From Halobellus sp. MBLA0158 (GTDB lineage: Archaea; Halobacteriota; Halobacteria; Halobacteriales; Haloferacaceae), in contig NZ_JBGNYA010000001.1 of the NCBI RefSeq assembly GCF_041477585.1, positions 186,001 to 250,000 on the forward strand: a stretch of DNA of 64,000 nt, given 5' to 3'. Shown here piece by piece: positions 1-7,696 of this stretch (its first letter is position 1; each line of letters starts with the position of its first letter). The notes under the pieces were generated by a model, which saw nothing but the letters and a program-made list of their open reading frames with translations, searched no databases and had not been told where the DNA came from. Made by a program: the position numbers and the translations under genes.

Positions 1-903
1 GCGGACGCGACGCCATCGGCGCGGGAGAAGGCCGAGGCCGTCCGCGAGTCGCTGTCGGCCCGCGACGGCGTCCTCGTCGCCTTCTCCGGCGGCGTCGACT
101 CCGCGGTCGTCGCCGCGCTCGCAGACGATGCCCTCGGCGACGACGCCGTGGCCTGCACGGCGAAGTCCGAGACGCTGCCCGACGCCGAACTCGACGACGC
201 AAAGCGGGTCGCGTCCGAGATCGGCATCCGCCACGAGGTCGTCGAGTTCTCCGAGCTTGACGACCCCGACTTCGTGCGGAACGACGGCGAGCGGTGCTAT
301 CACTGCCGGACGATGCGGCTCGGCCGGATGTACGAGGCCGCCGCCGAACTGGGCATCGAGACGATCTGTGACGGCACCAACGCCTCCGATCCGGGCGAGG
401 GCCACCGCCCCGGGCTCCGCGCGGTCGAGGAACTGGAGGTGCGGTCGCCGCTCCTGGAGGCCGGCATCGAGAAGGAAGAAGTGAGAGCGATCGCCGACGA
501 CCTCGGGCTCTCGGTCGCGGACAAGCCCGCGATGGCGTGTCTCTCCTCGCGGATTCCGACCGGCCTCGAAGTGACGAACGAGCGGCTCACGCGGATCGAG
601 AAGGCAGAGCGCGTCCTCAGAGAGTGGGGCTTCTCGCAGTTCCGCGTCCGCGACCACGACGGCCTCGCGCGCATCGAGATCGACCCCGACGAACTCGACG
701 CGGCGCTGAATCACGACTTCGTCGTCGCCGCCCGCGAGCACCTCTCGGACCTGGGCTTCGAGCACGTGACGCTCGACCTCCACGGGTACCGGACGGGGAG
801 CGTCAGCCCCGAGGGAGACGAATCGGAGCCGGACGAAAGCAGCGAGAGGGACGCCGAGCCGGTCGTCGCCGACGTCTTCGACGCGGAGTACCCGACCCGG
901 TAG
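1..903 (+). CDS. larE: LarE-type ATP-dependent sacrificial sulfur transferase (5' end outside window)
   Basis: The reading frame is open from the first base, so the start lies upstream; 300 residues are visible. A PP-loop SGGVDS lies at visible residues 29-34, a CYHC motif at about 99-102, then DGTNASD and a CLSSRIPTG motif near residues 179-187, the set expected of the TIGR00268/LarE family. In bacteria LarE activates substrates with ATP and donates a cysteine sulfur to the nickel-pincer cofactor of lactate racemase. LarB and LarC are not in the window, so the acceptor cannot be told. The C-terminal 30 residues are acidic and probably disordered. The next gene converges on it 3 bases away. 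An NAD synthase or ThiI-like enzyme is less likely because of the CLSSR motif. Confidence 0.88.
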   Translation, partial: ADATPSAREKAEAVRESLSARDGVLVAFSGGVDSAVVAALADDALGDDAVACTAKSETLPDAELDDAKRVASEIGIRHEVVEFSELDDPDFVRNDGERCYHCRTMRLGRMYEAAAELGIETICDGTNASDPGEGHRPGLRAVEELEVRSPLLEAGIEKEEVRAIADDLGLSVADKPAMACLSSRIPTGLEVTNERLTRIEKAERVLREWGFSQFRVRDHDGLARIEIDPDELDAALNHDFVVAAREHLSDLGFEHVTLDLHGYRTGSVSPEGDESEPDESSERDAEPVVADVFDAEYPTR

Positions 904-906
904 GCG

Positions 907-2463
907 TCAGTTCCCGGAGCCGGTCCACCGGAGCGCGAGCAGCGTCCCCTCGAACAGGCCGATCATCGTCAGCGCGATGATGATCGGCGCCATCCCGGTC
1001 GGGTCCGGGGAGACGAGGAAGGCGAGCCCGAGGAACGTCCCCCAGAAGAGCAAGCGGCGCTCCTCCAGCCACGTCCGGGTGACGAGGTTCATCATAATCG
1101 CCAGCATCACGAAGAGGGGAATCTGGAAGATGATGGCGTTGTAGCCCATCAGGATCAGGATGAGGTTGAACGTCTCCTTGAGGCCGAACGCCACGAGCGC
1201 CGTCCCGGTCGTATAGGAGGTGAAGTACGCGAAGATCGCCGGCAGGACGATGAAGTGCGCGAAGGAGATGCCGATGAACGCCAACACGACGCTCGTCGGG
1301 ACGGCCGCGAGGTAGTACCGGCGCTCCTTCGGATAGAGGCCCGGCCGCATAAACAGGTACGTCTCGTAGACGAACACCGGGAGCGCGACGACGAGGCCGC
1401 CGAGCGCGGCCACCTTCAGTTCGGTGAGGAGGAGTTCGAGCGGCCCGTAGACCCGCGGCCGGCGGTCGACCATCTCGGGCGCGCCGGGGATGTGCTTGTT
1501 CCAGAGGAAGTCGATGACCTCCGTAGAGCTGACGAGATCCAGCCCGAACGCGGAGTTCACCAGGTCGGCGCCGGGGTACAGGAGCAGCGTGACGATGCCG
1601 CCGACGCCGAGGACGACCGCCAGCCGGCGGATCATCTCCTCGATGTGGTCCGCCAGCGGCATCTCCTCGTCGCTCTCGGGGCCCTCGGGCTCGAACCCCT
1701 CGTCGACGACGGGCGCGGGGTCGGCGACGCCGGTCTCGCCGGCGTTCACCGAGGCGCCGCCGTCGGTGCCGGCGACGATCTCCTCCGAGGAGGGGCCGAT
1801 CTCGGAGTCGGTGGCGGTGTCGGCGTCGAAGTCCGGGTCGGAGTCCGAATCCGAGTCCGAGTCCGAATCTTCCTCGTCGTCCGCTGTCTTCTTTGCGTCG
1901 TCGTCTGCGGCGTCGTCGTCTGCGGCGTCGGCCGCGACGTCGGCGACTGACGGCGCTTCGGGGTCGTCGGCCGTCTCGGAGTCGGCATCGGTGTCGGAGT
2001 CGGCATCGCCGCCCGAGTCAGGATCAGCATCGGTATCCGAATCAGCATCGGCGTCCGATTCCGTGTCGGCGTCCGAGGCGGGATCCTCCGACGACGACGA
2101 GCCGGCCGCGGCGGCGACGTCTTCGGCCCGCGGGTGGATGTCCGGCGTCTCCGTCGGCGGGTCGACGTCGGAGTCCGACCCCGACTCCGACCCCGACTCG
2201 GTGTTCGCGTTCCCGTCCGCATCCGTGTCCGTGTTCCCGTCCGGGTCCGTATCTGCATCTGCATCCGATTCGGGGCTCGACTCCCTATCCGGCTCGGAGT
2301 CCGAGTCAGGGTCGGGAGTCGCGTCGGGGTCGCGGTCGGGCGCCGAGTCCGCGTCGTCCGCGTCGTCCCCGGGACTGACGCCGGACGCGTCGCTGTCGGC
2401 GTGATCGCCCCCGGCTTCGTCGCCGTCGGGCGTCCGGTCCGGATCCTCCCCGTCGTCGGCCAT
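907..2463 (-). CDS. tatC: Sec-independent translocase subunit TatC with long acidic N-terminal extension
   Basis: A single TatC domain of about 250 residues (roughly residues 268-518, opening MPLADHIEEM) carries six predicted membrane segments and conserved TatC features such as the FVYETYLFMRPGL region. It forms the twin-arginine receptor that exports folded proteins, the main export route in haloarchaea. The first 267 residues are an Asp/Ser/Glu/Ala low-complexity tail with many DSDS and DADSD runs. I place the start at MADDGEDPD because a TATA-like CCTATAAGAA (2486-2495, minus strand) lies 24-32 bases upstream, which fits leaderless transcription; longer starts would run through that promoter. 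It is divergent from the fused double TatC. By organisation this is the TatCo-type protein of halophiles; that assignment is from memory of the family. Confidence 0.93.
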   Translation of the reverse strand: MADDGEDPDRTPDGDEAGGDHADSDASGVSPGDDADDADSAPDRDPDATPDPDSDSEPDRESSPESDADADTDPDGNTDTDADGNANTESGSESGSDSDVDPPTETPDIHPRAEDVAAAAGSSSSEDPASDADTESDADADSDTDADPDSGGDADSDTDADSETADDPEAPSVADVAADAADDDAADDDAKKTADDEEDSDSDSDSDSDPDFDADTATDSEIGPSSEEIVAGTDGGASVNAGETGVADPAPVVDEGFEPEGPESDEEMPLADHIEEMIRRLAVVLGVGGIVTLLLYPGADLVNSAFGLDLVSSTEVIDFLWNKHIPGAPEMVDRRPRVYGPLELLLTELKVAALGGLVVALPVFVYETYLFMRPGLYPKERRYYLAAVPTSVVLAFIGISFAHFIVLPAIFAYFTSYTTGTALVAFGLKETFNLILILMGYNAIIFQIPLFVMLAIMMNLVTRTWLEERRLLFWGTFLGLAFLVSPDPTGMAPIIIALTMIGLFEGTLLALRWTGSGN

Positions 2464-2631
2464 TCGTCTGAGATTGGCTGCCCGGTTCTTATAGGCCTTT
2501 CCGCATCGGCTCGCGGCCGTCCCCGACGATCGGAGTCGGGCCACGGCGACGCGGACGCGGGGCCCCCGGGCTGGCCCGGCCGAGAGCGCCGGTCGAAAAG
2601 ATTGATAACTGCGAGCGGGTTCACTTCGGGT
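2464..2631. promoter_or_regulatory. Divergent promoter region between the two tatC genes
   Basis: The 168 bases between the two tatC starts hold an outward TATA-like element on each side: TTCTTATAGG at 2486-2495 (read on the minus strand) for the single TatC and an AT-rich AAAAGATTGATAA at about 2597-2609 for the double TatC, both about 25-30 bases from the start codons. This suggests co-located but separately initiated, leaderless transcripts. Confidence 0.6.
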
Positions 2632-4848
2632 ATGTCCGGCGCGCTCGACGAGGATACGAGAGAGACGCTCGACGCCGGCCGGGAGACCGCCGGCGCGATG
2701 CTTCGAGCCGCGCAGAAGGACCTACAGAAGGTCTTCATCGTCTTCCTCGTCGGCTTCCTCGGGACGTTCTACGCGCTCCGCCTCTACGTCTGGGACTTCT
2801 TCAAGCGGGTGACCCGCGCGCGGATGTCCGCGCAGGTCAGCGGCGAGGTCTCCATCATCGCCCAGACGCCGTTCGACGTGATCCTCCTGCAGGCGAAGAT
2901 CGGCCTCGTTGTCGGGATCATCTTCGCGCTCCCGATATTCGTCTACTTCTCGCGGGACGCGCTCAAAGAGCGCGGGCTGTGGCCCTCCTCGCCGATCCCG
3001 GCCTGGCAGCTCGGACTCCTCGTCGGCACGATGGGGCTCCTCTTCGCCCTCGGCGTCGGCTACGGCTACTACGTCTTCTTCCCCTTCACCTTCGCGTTCC
3101 TGGCGCAGAACGCCCTCTCGGCGGGGTTCACGCCGACCTACTCCATCGTCAAGTGGGCGCAGTTCATCTTCCTGCTGACGGTCTCGTTCGGCCTCGCGAG
3201 CCAGCTCCCGCTCGCGATGACCGCGCTCTCCTACGGGGAGATCGTCCCCTACGAGACGTTCCGCGACAAGTGGCGCCACGCCGTCGTCGGCGTCTTCGCC
3301 GCCGGCGCGCTGTTCACGCCGCCGGACCCGTTCACCCAGATTATGTGGGCGATCCCGGTGATGACGCTGTACGGCGTCAGCCTCTACCTCGCGAAGGTCG
3401 TCACCGTCGCCCGCCGCGGCAGCGAGCAGATGGACGTCGTCGGGAGCGTCCGGGCGCACTGGAACGTCGTCGCGGGCGTCGGCGTCGTCGGCGGACTCGC
3501 GGTCTACGCCTTCTTCGAGCGCGGCGGCGTCGCGCTCTTCAACGCCGGGCTCGATCTGATCGGCAGCGACTACGCGGTGTTCGCGCCGGCGTCGACGGCC
3601 GTCCTGGCCGGCTACGTCCTGCTCGCGGGCGTCGCCGCCGCGGTCCTCGCCGTCGGCTACGTCGTCTACCGCGACATCGACGAGATGGCCGTCGTCGAGG
3701 CCGGCGTGGGCGACCCCTCGGCGATCGACCTCGCGGACCTCGACGCCGGCGGCGTGCGGGCGGCCCCGCCCGAGGTCTTCGCCGAGATGAGCGAGGACGA
3801 GGCGATGGCCGCCGCGGGCGACGCCCTCGACGCCGGGAACAAGGAGAAGGCCCAGGCGATCGTCGACCGGTTCGACGCCGACGGCGGGGCCGGCCAAGAG
3901 GGCGACGCGGACGGAGCCGCCGGCGCGGCCGCCGCGGGCGGCGCCGAGCAGGCGACTGGAGGAGGGATCGGCAGCCGGGCCCGCCGCGCCGGGAGCGCGT
4001 TCTTCGACGAGTACAGCGGCGACGACGCGACCGAGGAGAGCGACGAAACCGACGACGCAGACGACGACTTCGAGGGCTACTACACCGACGTCCAGTTCAT
4101 CCTCGACTCCCTGACCTCGAACGCGTTCCGCATCGTCGCGGTGTTCATGGCGGTGCTCGCGGTCACGTTCGGCTGGCTCTACACGGGCGGCATCAAGCGC
4201 GTCTACGAGGACTTCCTCTCGCGGCTGCCCGCGCAGGTCCGCCCGAACGAGGTGCTCGACGTGGTCGCGCTCCACCCGATGGAGGCGCTGATCTTCGAGG
4301 TGAAGTTCTCGACGATCATCGCGGTCATCGTGACGCTCCCGCTCGTGGCCTACTACGCGTGGCCGGCGCTCCGCGAGCGCAACGTCATCAGACAGCGCCG
4401 CCGCGCGGTCTTCCTGTGGACCGGCGCGCTCGCCGCGGGGCTGTTGGGCGGTTTCGCGCTCGGCTACACCACGATCGCGCCCTCGGTGATCTCCTGGCTC
4501 GTCAACGACACCGTCCGGGCGAACATGGTGATCGCCTACCGCATCACCAACTTCTTCTGGCTCATCTTCTTCACCACCGCCGGCATCGGCATCCTCGCCG
4601 ACGTCCCGATCCTGATGATCCTCCTCAACAGCGCGGGCGTCGGCTACGAGACGATGCGGAGCCGCTGGCGCGAGGTGACCGTCGGGGTGCTGGCGGTCGC
4701 GGCGCTCTTCACGCCGGCGGACGTCCTCACGATGTTCCTCGTGACGATCCCGCTGATGGCCGCCTATATGATCGGCCTAGGCGTCTTGTTCGTGCTCACG
4801 CTCGGCGGCCGTCGGGATCTGGCGCCGCCGCGGACGGCCGACGTCTAG
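2632..4848 (+). CDS. tatC2: Fused double TatC twin-arginine translocase protein (TatCt type)
   Basis: The protein has 738 residues and two TatC domains in tandem, about residues 25-255 and 490-735, separated by extra hydrophobic segments and an acidic, Ala/Gly/Asp-rich linker (about residues 355-490). Such fused TatC proteins with about 14 membrane segments are a halophile speciality and work with, or beside, the single TatC in twin-arginine export. The start ATG follows a TATA-like element by about 26 bases; longer in-frame starts upstream would run antisense through the other tatC. The C terminus ends in a short Arg-rich tail. The gene faces the sensor gene across a 54-base gap. Confidence 0.93.
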   Translation: MSGALDEDTRETLDAGRETAGAMLRAAQKDLQKVFIVFLVGFLGTFYALRLYVWDFFKRVTRARMSAQVSGEVSIIAQTPFDVILLQAKIGLVVGIIFALPIFVYFSRDALKERGLWPSSPIPAWQLGLLVGTMGLLFALGVGYGYYVFFPFTFAFLAQNALSAGFTPTYSIVKWAQFIFLLTVSFGLASQLPLAMTALSYGEIVPYETFRDKWRHAVVGVFAAGALFTPPDPFTQIMWAIPVMTLYGVSLYLAKVVTVARRGSEQMDVVGSVRAHWNVVAGVGVVGGLAVYAFFERGGVALFNAGLDLIGSDYAVFAPASTAVLAGYVLLAGVAAAVLAVGYVVYRDIDEMAVVEAGVGDPSAIDLADLDAGGVRAAPPEVFAEMSEDEAMAAAGDALDAGNKEKAQAIVDRFDADGGAGQEGDADGAAGAAAAGGAEQATGGGIGSRARRAGSAFFDEYSGDDATEESDETDDADDDFEGYYTDVQFILDSLTSNAFRIVAVFMAVLAVTFGWLYTGGIKRVYEDFLSRLPAQVRPNEVLDVVALHPMEALIFEVKFSTIIAVIVTLPLVAYYAWPALRERNVIRQRRRAVFLWTGALAAGLLGGFALGYTTIAPSVISWLVNDTVRANMVIAYRITNFFWLIFFTTAGIGILADVPILMILLNSAGVGYETMRSRWREVTVGVLAVAALFTPADVLTMFLVTIPLMAAYMIGLGVLFVLTLGGRRDLAPPRTADV

Positions 4849-4902
4849 AGCGGGCGGACGTGCGCTCACCGAGGCGGAGCGGTTCTCGAAGCACCGCGAG
4901 GA

Positions 4903-7104
4903 TCACCGCGACTCTCCGGAGTCAAAGAGATTCGCCAGTAGCGTGTCCTCCGCCTTCCGGAGGTGTCCTTGCAGCGTCGGCCGCGAGATGTCGAGCGTCT
5001 CGGCCACGTCTTCGGCCGAACTCTCGCGGGGCCACTCGAAGTAGCCGGCCCGATACGCCACTTCGAGCGCCTCCCGCTGTCTGTCTGTGAGTTCCTCGGC
5101 CGCCGTCTCGGCGAGCGCCGTCCCGCAGTCCAGCGACTGCGTCGGATCGCGCTGGCGTTTGGCTTCCAGTCGGGTCTCGGGAAACGCCCGCTGGAGTTCG
5201 TCGACCAGCGAGCGCATCTCGCGCTCGGACGGAACCTCGACGGAGCACTCGATGCGGTCCTCGGTGGCGGTCAGTCTGAGGACGTTGAGGCTGCGACCGG
5301 CGACGATTCCGATGAGGGATCGCTCCGGGACGGTCCACTCGATGAGGCCGCCCCGATCGTCGGTCTGAATGACTCTGCACCCGCCGTCGGACGCGCCTTC
5401 GAGCGCGTCCGCGACGCGGTTCGGGCGGTCGGTGGTCTCGACGTACGCGGTGTCGCCGCGGCCGCCGTCGGTGACGATGGCGCTGAGTTCCAGCCGAGAC
5501 CCCGTCTCCAGCGTCGCGTCCAGCAGCGGCGCGTCCTCGTCGCTGCTCCGAAGTTCGAGCTCGACGGTCGTCCCGTCGCTGAGCAGCTGGCGGTTCTCGA
5601 CGGCGTTGATCGCGTGACCGATCGTCAGGCCGAGTTCGGTGAGGACTTCGCGTTCGTGCGTCTCGGTCTCGGCGGAGAGCTCGCGATCAGCACGCAGTCC
5701 CAGTGCTCCGTAGACCGTCCGGCGGTAGACCAGCGGCACGACGGCCCAGCTCCCGGACCCGTCCGCGGTCGGGACGTCGATGGCGGACCGGCCCCCGTCC
5801 TGGATGTCGTCGCCGCTCAACAGGGCGGACAGCTTGTCGGGGTCGCACGGGTCGCCCGCGACCGTCCAGCGGTCGGCGTCGCCGCTCCACGTCGGAATGT
5901 CGGCGACGCAGGCTGTCTGATACAGGCCGCTCTCGGCCAGGTGATCGCACACGGCCCGCTCGATCTCCTCGCGGGAAGCCGCCGAGGCCAACACGCGGTT
6001 GACGCCGCGGATGACCGAGTTCAGCTCCTGGAGCCACTGGAGTTCGTCGCGCTGTCGTCTCAGTTGGCGCTCCCGGCGCTTGCGTTCCGTGACGTCCGAG
6101 ATCAGGAGCGTATGCCCCACGAGGTCGTCGCGTCGGTTCCGGATCGGCGACGTGCGCACCTCGTACACCGAGCCGTCGCGTTCGAACTTCGAGAGCGCGT
6201 CGTCGGTGTCGAAGTCGAGCGACTCCGCGTCGACGATCGAGCGGATCGACCGTCCCAGGACCTCATCCGGGGCGGCGTCCAACAGCTCCGAGGCCGCCGG
6301 ATTGCAGTAGATGACGCGTCGGTCGGTGTCGACGATGACGACGCCCTCTTCCAGGTCCTGTATGGCAGAGCGGCGCCCGAGCTGGCGGGTCGCGGGCACG
6401 ATGTCGAACAGCCGGTGTCGGAAGATCGCGTATCCGAACGTGGTCCCGGTGACGACGAAGGCGTACGGCGTCAGATCGAGCGTCGGATCCCGCAGCGGCG
6501 ACAGCCCGGAGACCGTCAACACGCTGGCGATCATCGGCGCGACGGCGCCGACGAAGAGGAGGATCGACTGGTCCAGATACAGCTGTTCGGACACCCAAGC
6601 GAGGCGTACGAGAAGCCCCGTTCCGGCGAGTATGAGCCCGTAGGTGTAGACGACGTATACCCAGAACCACGGCCCGAATTCCTGGTCGAGGAGCGCCAGG
6701 CCGGCGACCGGATCGAGCGCGTTGTGGACCCACATCAGACCGTGCCACGGATTGGTCCAGACCAGCAGGATCGTCAGCGCCGGCACGACCGACAGAAGCC
6801 CGACAGACGTCCGCGTGACCAGCTGTTCCGAGCCGGTGTACTCCATCGCGAACAGCAGCCAGAAGAGCGGCACGAGCGCGGTTCCGATCCACTGCACCTT
6901 GTCTATCAGTAGTCTGAACGGCTCGTGCAGCGTCAGCAGCCCGAGGAGATGCGCACCCGAGTAGATGGTGAACACCGCCATCAGCGCGGCGAACGACCGC
7001 GTCCCGTGCTCGGCCCGTCGCCAGGCGTACCCAGCGAGGACGGCTGTAACGACTGTCGTGGCGGCGAGCACGAGGACGTGGAACGCGACCACAGTATCGT
7101 TCAT
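4903..7104 (-). CDS. Membrane sensor regulator: 7TM, PAS, GAF-like, bat-type HTH
   Basis: The 733-residue protein begins with seven hydrophobic segments in the first 225 residues (7TM receptor type found before histidine kinases), followed by a PAS domain (about residues 245-350, with the typical VDTDRRVIYCNPAA and S-P-I-R-N-R-R-D-D PAC features), a GAF-like region (about 370-510), and a C-terminal bat-family regulator with an HTH_10 domain in the last 60 residues (LTDRQREALEVAYRAGYFEWP and DISRPTLQGHLRKAE). No kinase domain is present, so it should be a one-component signal-to-DNA regulator like bacterio-opsin activators. The start MNDTVV is chosen because AT-rich TATA candidates lie at 7156-7175; upstream in-frame starts at 7158 and 7257 are alternatives. 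It is divergent from the giant surface protein gene. Confidence 0.82.
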   Translation of the reverse strand: MNDTVVAFHVLVLAATTVVTAVLAGYAWRRAEHGTRSFAALMAVFTIYSGAHLLGLLTLHEPFRLLIDKVQWIGTALVPLFWLLFAMEYTGSEQLVTRTSVGLLSVVPALTILLVWTNPWHGLMWVHNALDPVAGLALLDQEFGPWFWVYVVYTYGLILAGTGLLVRLAWVSEQLYLDQSILLFVGAVAPMIASVLTVSGLSPLRDPTLDLTPYAFVVTGTTFGYAIFRHRLFDIVPATRQLGRRSAIQDLEEGVVIVDTDRRVIYCNPAASELLDAAPDEVLGRSIRSIVDAESLDFDTDDALSKFERDGSVYEVRTSPIRNRRDDLVGHTLLISDVTERKRRERQLRRQRDELQWLQELNSVIRGVNRVLASAASREEIERAVCDHLAESGLYQTACVADIPTWSGDADRWTVAGDPCDPDKLSALLSGDDIQDGGRSAIDVPTADGSGSWAVVPLVYRRTVYGALGLRADRELSAETETHEREVLTELGLTIGHAINAVENRQLLSDGTTVELELRSSDEDAPLLDATLETGSRLELSAIVTDGGRGDTAYVETTDRPNRVADALEGASDGGCRVIQTDDRGGLIEWTVPERSLIGIVAGRSLNVLRLTATEDRIECSVEVPSEREMRSLVDELQRAFPETRLEAKRQRDPTQSLDCGTALAETAAEELTDRQREALEVAYRAGYFEWPRESSAEDVAETLDISRPTLQGHLRKAEDTLLANLFDSGESR

Positions 7105-7696
7105 AGGACGTGCTGGCGCGTCGCGTGGTCCATCGGAAAGTGAGTGGAATGTTAGCATATATGAATAAAAATTTTGCTGTGATCGGAACGGCGCTCGGCA
7201 GGGAAATGTGGCTCTCGTGGCAGCGATTCGGGATCGATCGGTCGTTATATCGGACATTAACGCCCACGTCGCGTCGCTAATTTCCGATTAAGCGATCTGT
7301 CAACAGAGTCCGCTAGATTTCGGGTTACTGATTTCGACCCGTAGAGTACATCTCAGTCGGGTTTCTGAGCTCCGATCGGAGAGGCATCCCCTTCGGGATG
7401 GATTGCCATAGGAGAGACCACAGCAGGAAGAATCCACGGCGAGGAAACGACCCGAATCGGATTTCCGTGGGGCCCGGATGCGACCGCGTCGTCCGCGCTA
7501 GCGACGCTACCAGTGTAGCGAGTGGTTCTATTGAAGTCTGTCGACCAGTCGGGGCTATGACAATCCGTGGCAGGGGACCGCGTAGTGACGGGAGCGTACG
7601 GCGCGCGCCGTACGCTCCCGACCACAGCGGTCGCGGAGGGCATCGCTCGATCGCGGATCGACGACGGAGTCAGGAAACAGTGCGGGGCGGTCGCGT
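7105..7696. promoter_or_regulatory. Intergenic region rich in inverted repeats between sensor and giant surface protein
   Basis: This 592-base gap holds no convincing gene. The sensor promoter (AT-rich, 7156-7175) is at its left end. To the right are a 12-nt perfect palindrome CTCCGATCGGAG (7370-7381), a hairpin CATCCC-CTTC-GGGATG (7385-7400), a hairpin CGCTAC-CAGT-GTAGCG (7505-7520), and a perfect 32-nt palindrome (7589-7620). No clear TATA element about 26 bases from the ATG at 7697 is visible, so the surface-protein transcript may start further upstream and carry a structured leader. Confidence 0.6.
7589..7620. repeat. Perfect 32-nt palindrome upstream of the giant surface protein gene
   Basis: The left half is CGGGAGCGTACGGCGC and the right half is its exact reverse complement, with no spacer. 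It ends 77 bases before the ATG. It could be a dimeric regulator's operator, a cruciform or, in RNA, a long hairpin in the 5' leader. Confidence 0.9.

Noticed and set aside
2134-2631. Arg-rich in-frame extension upstream of the double TatC
   Set aside because: It runs antisense to the acidic tail of the other tatC and past the promoter; composition is of a shadow frame.
2722-4275. 517-residue minus-strand frame over the double tatC
   Set aside because: Composition is Glu/Arg/Asp-rich typical of an antisense shadow in GC-rich DNA; no domain or start signal.
4963-6912. 649-residue plus-strand frame over the sensor gene
   Set aside because: Shadow of the sensor gene; no recognisable domain and no promoter.
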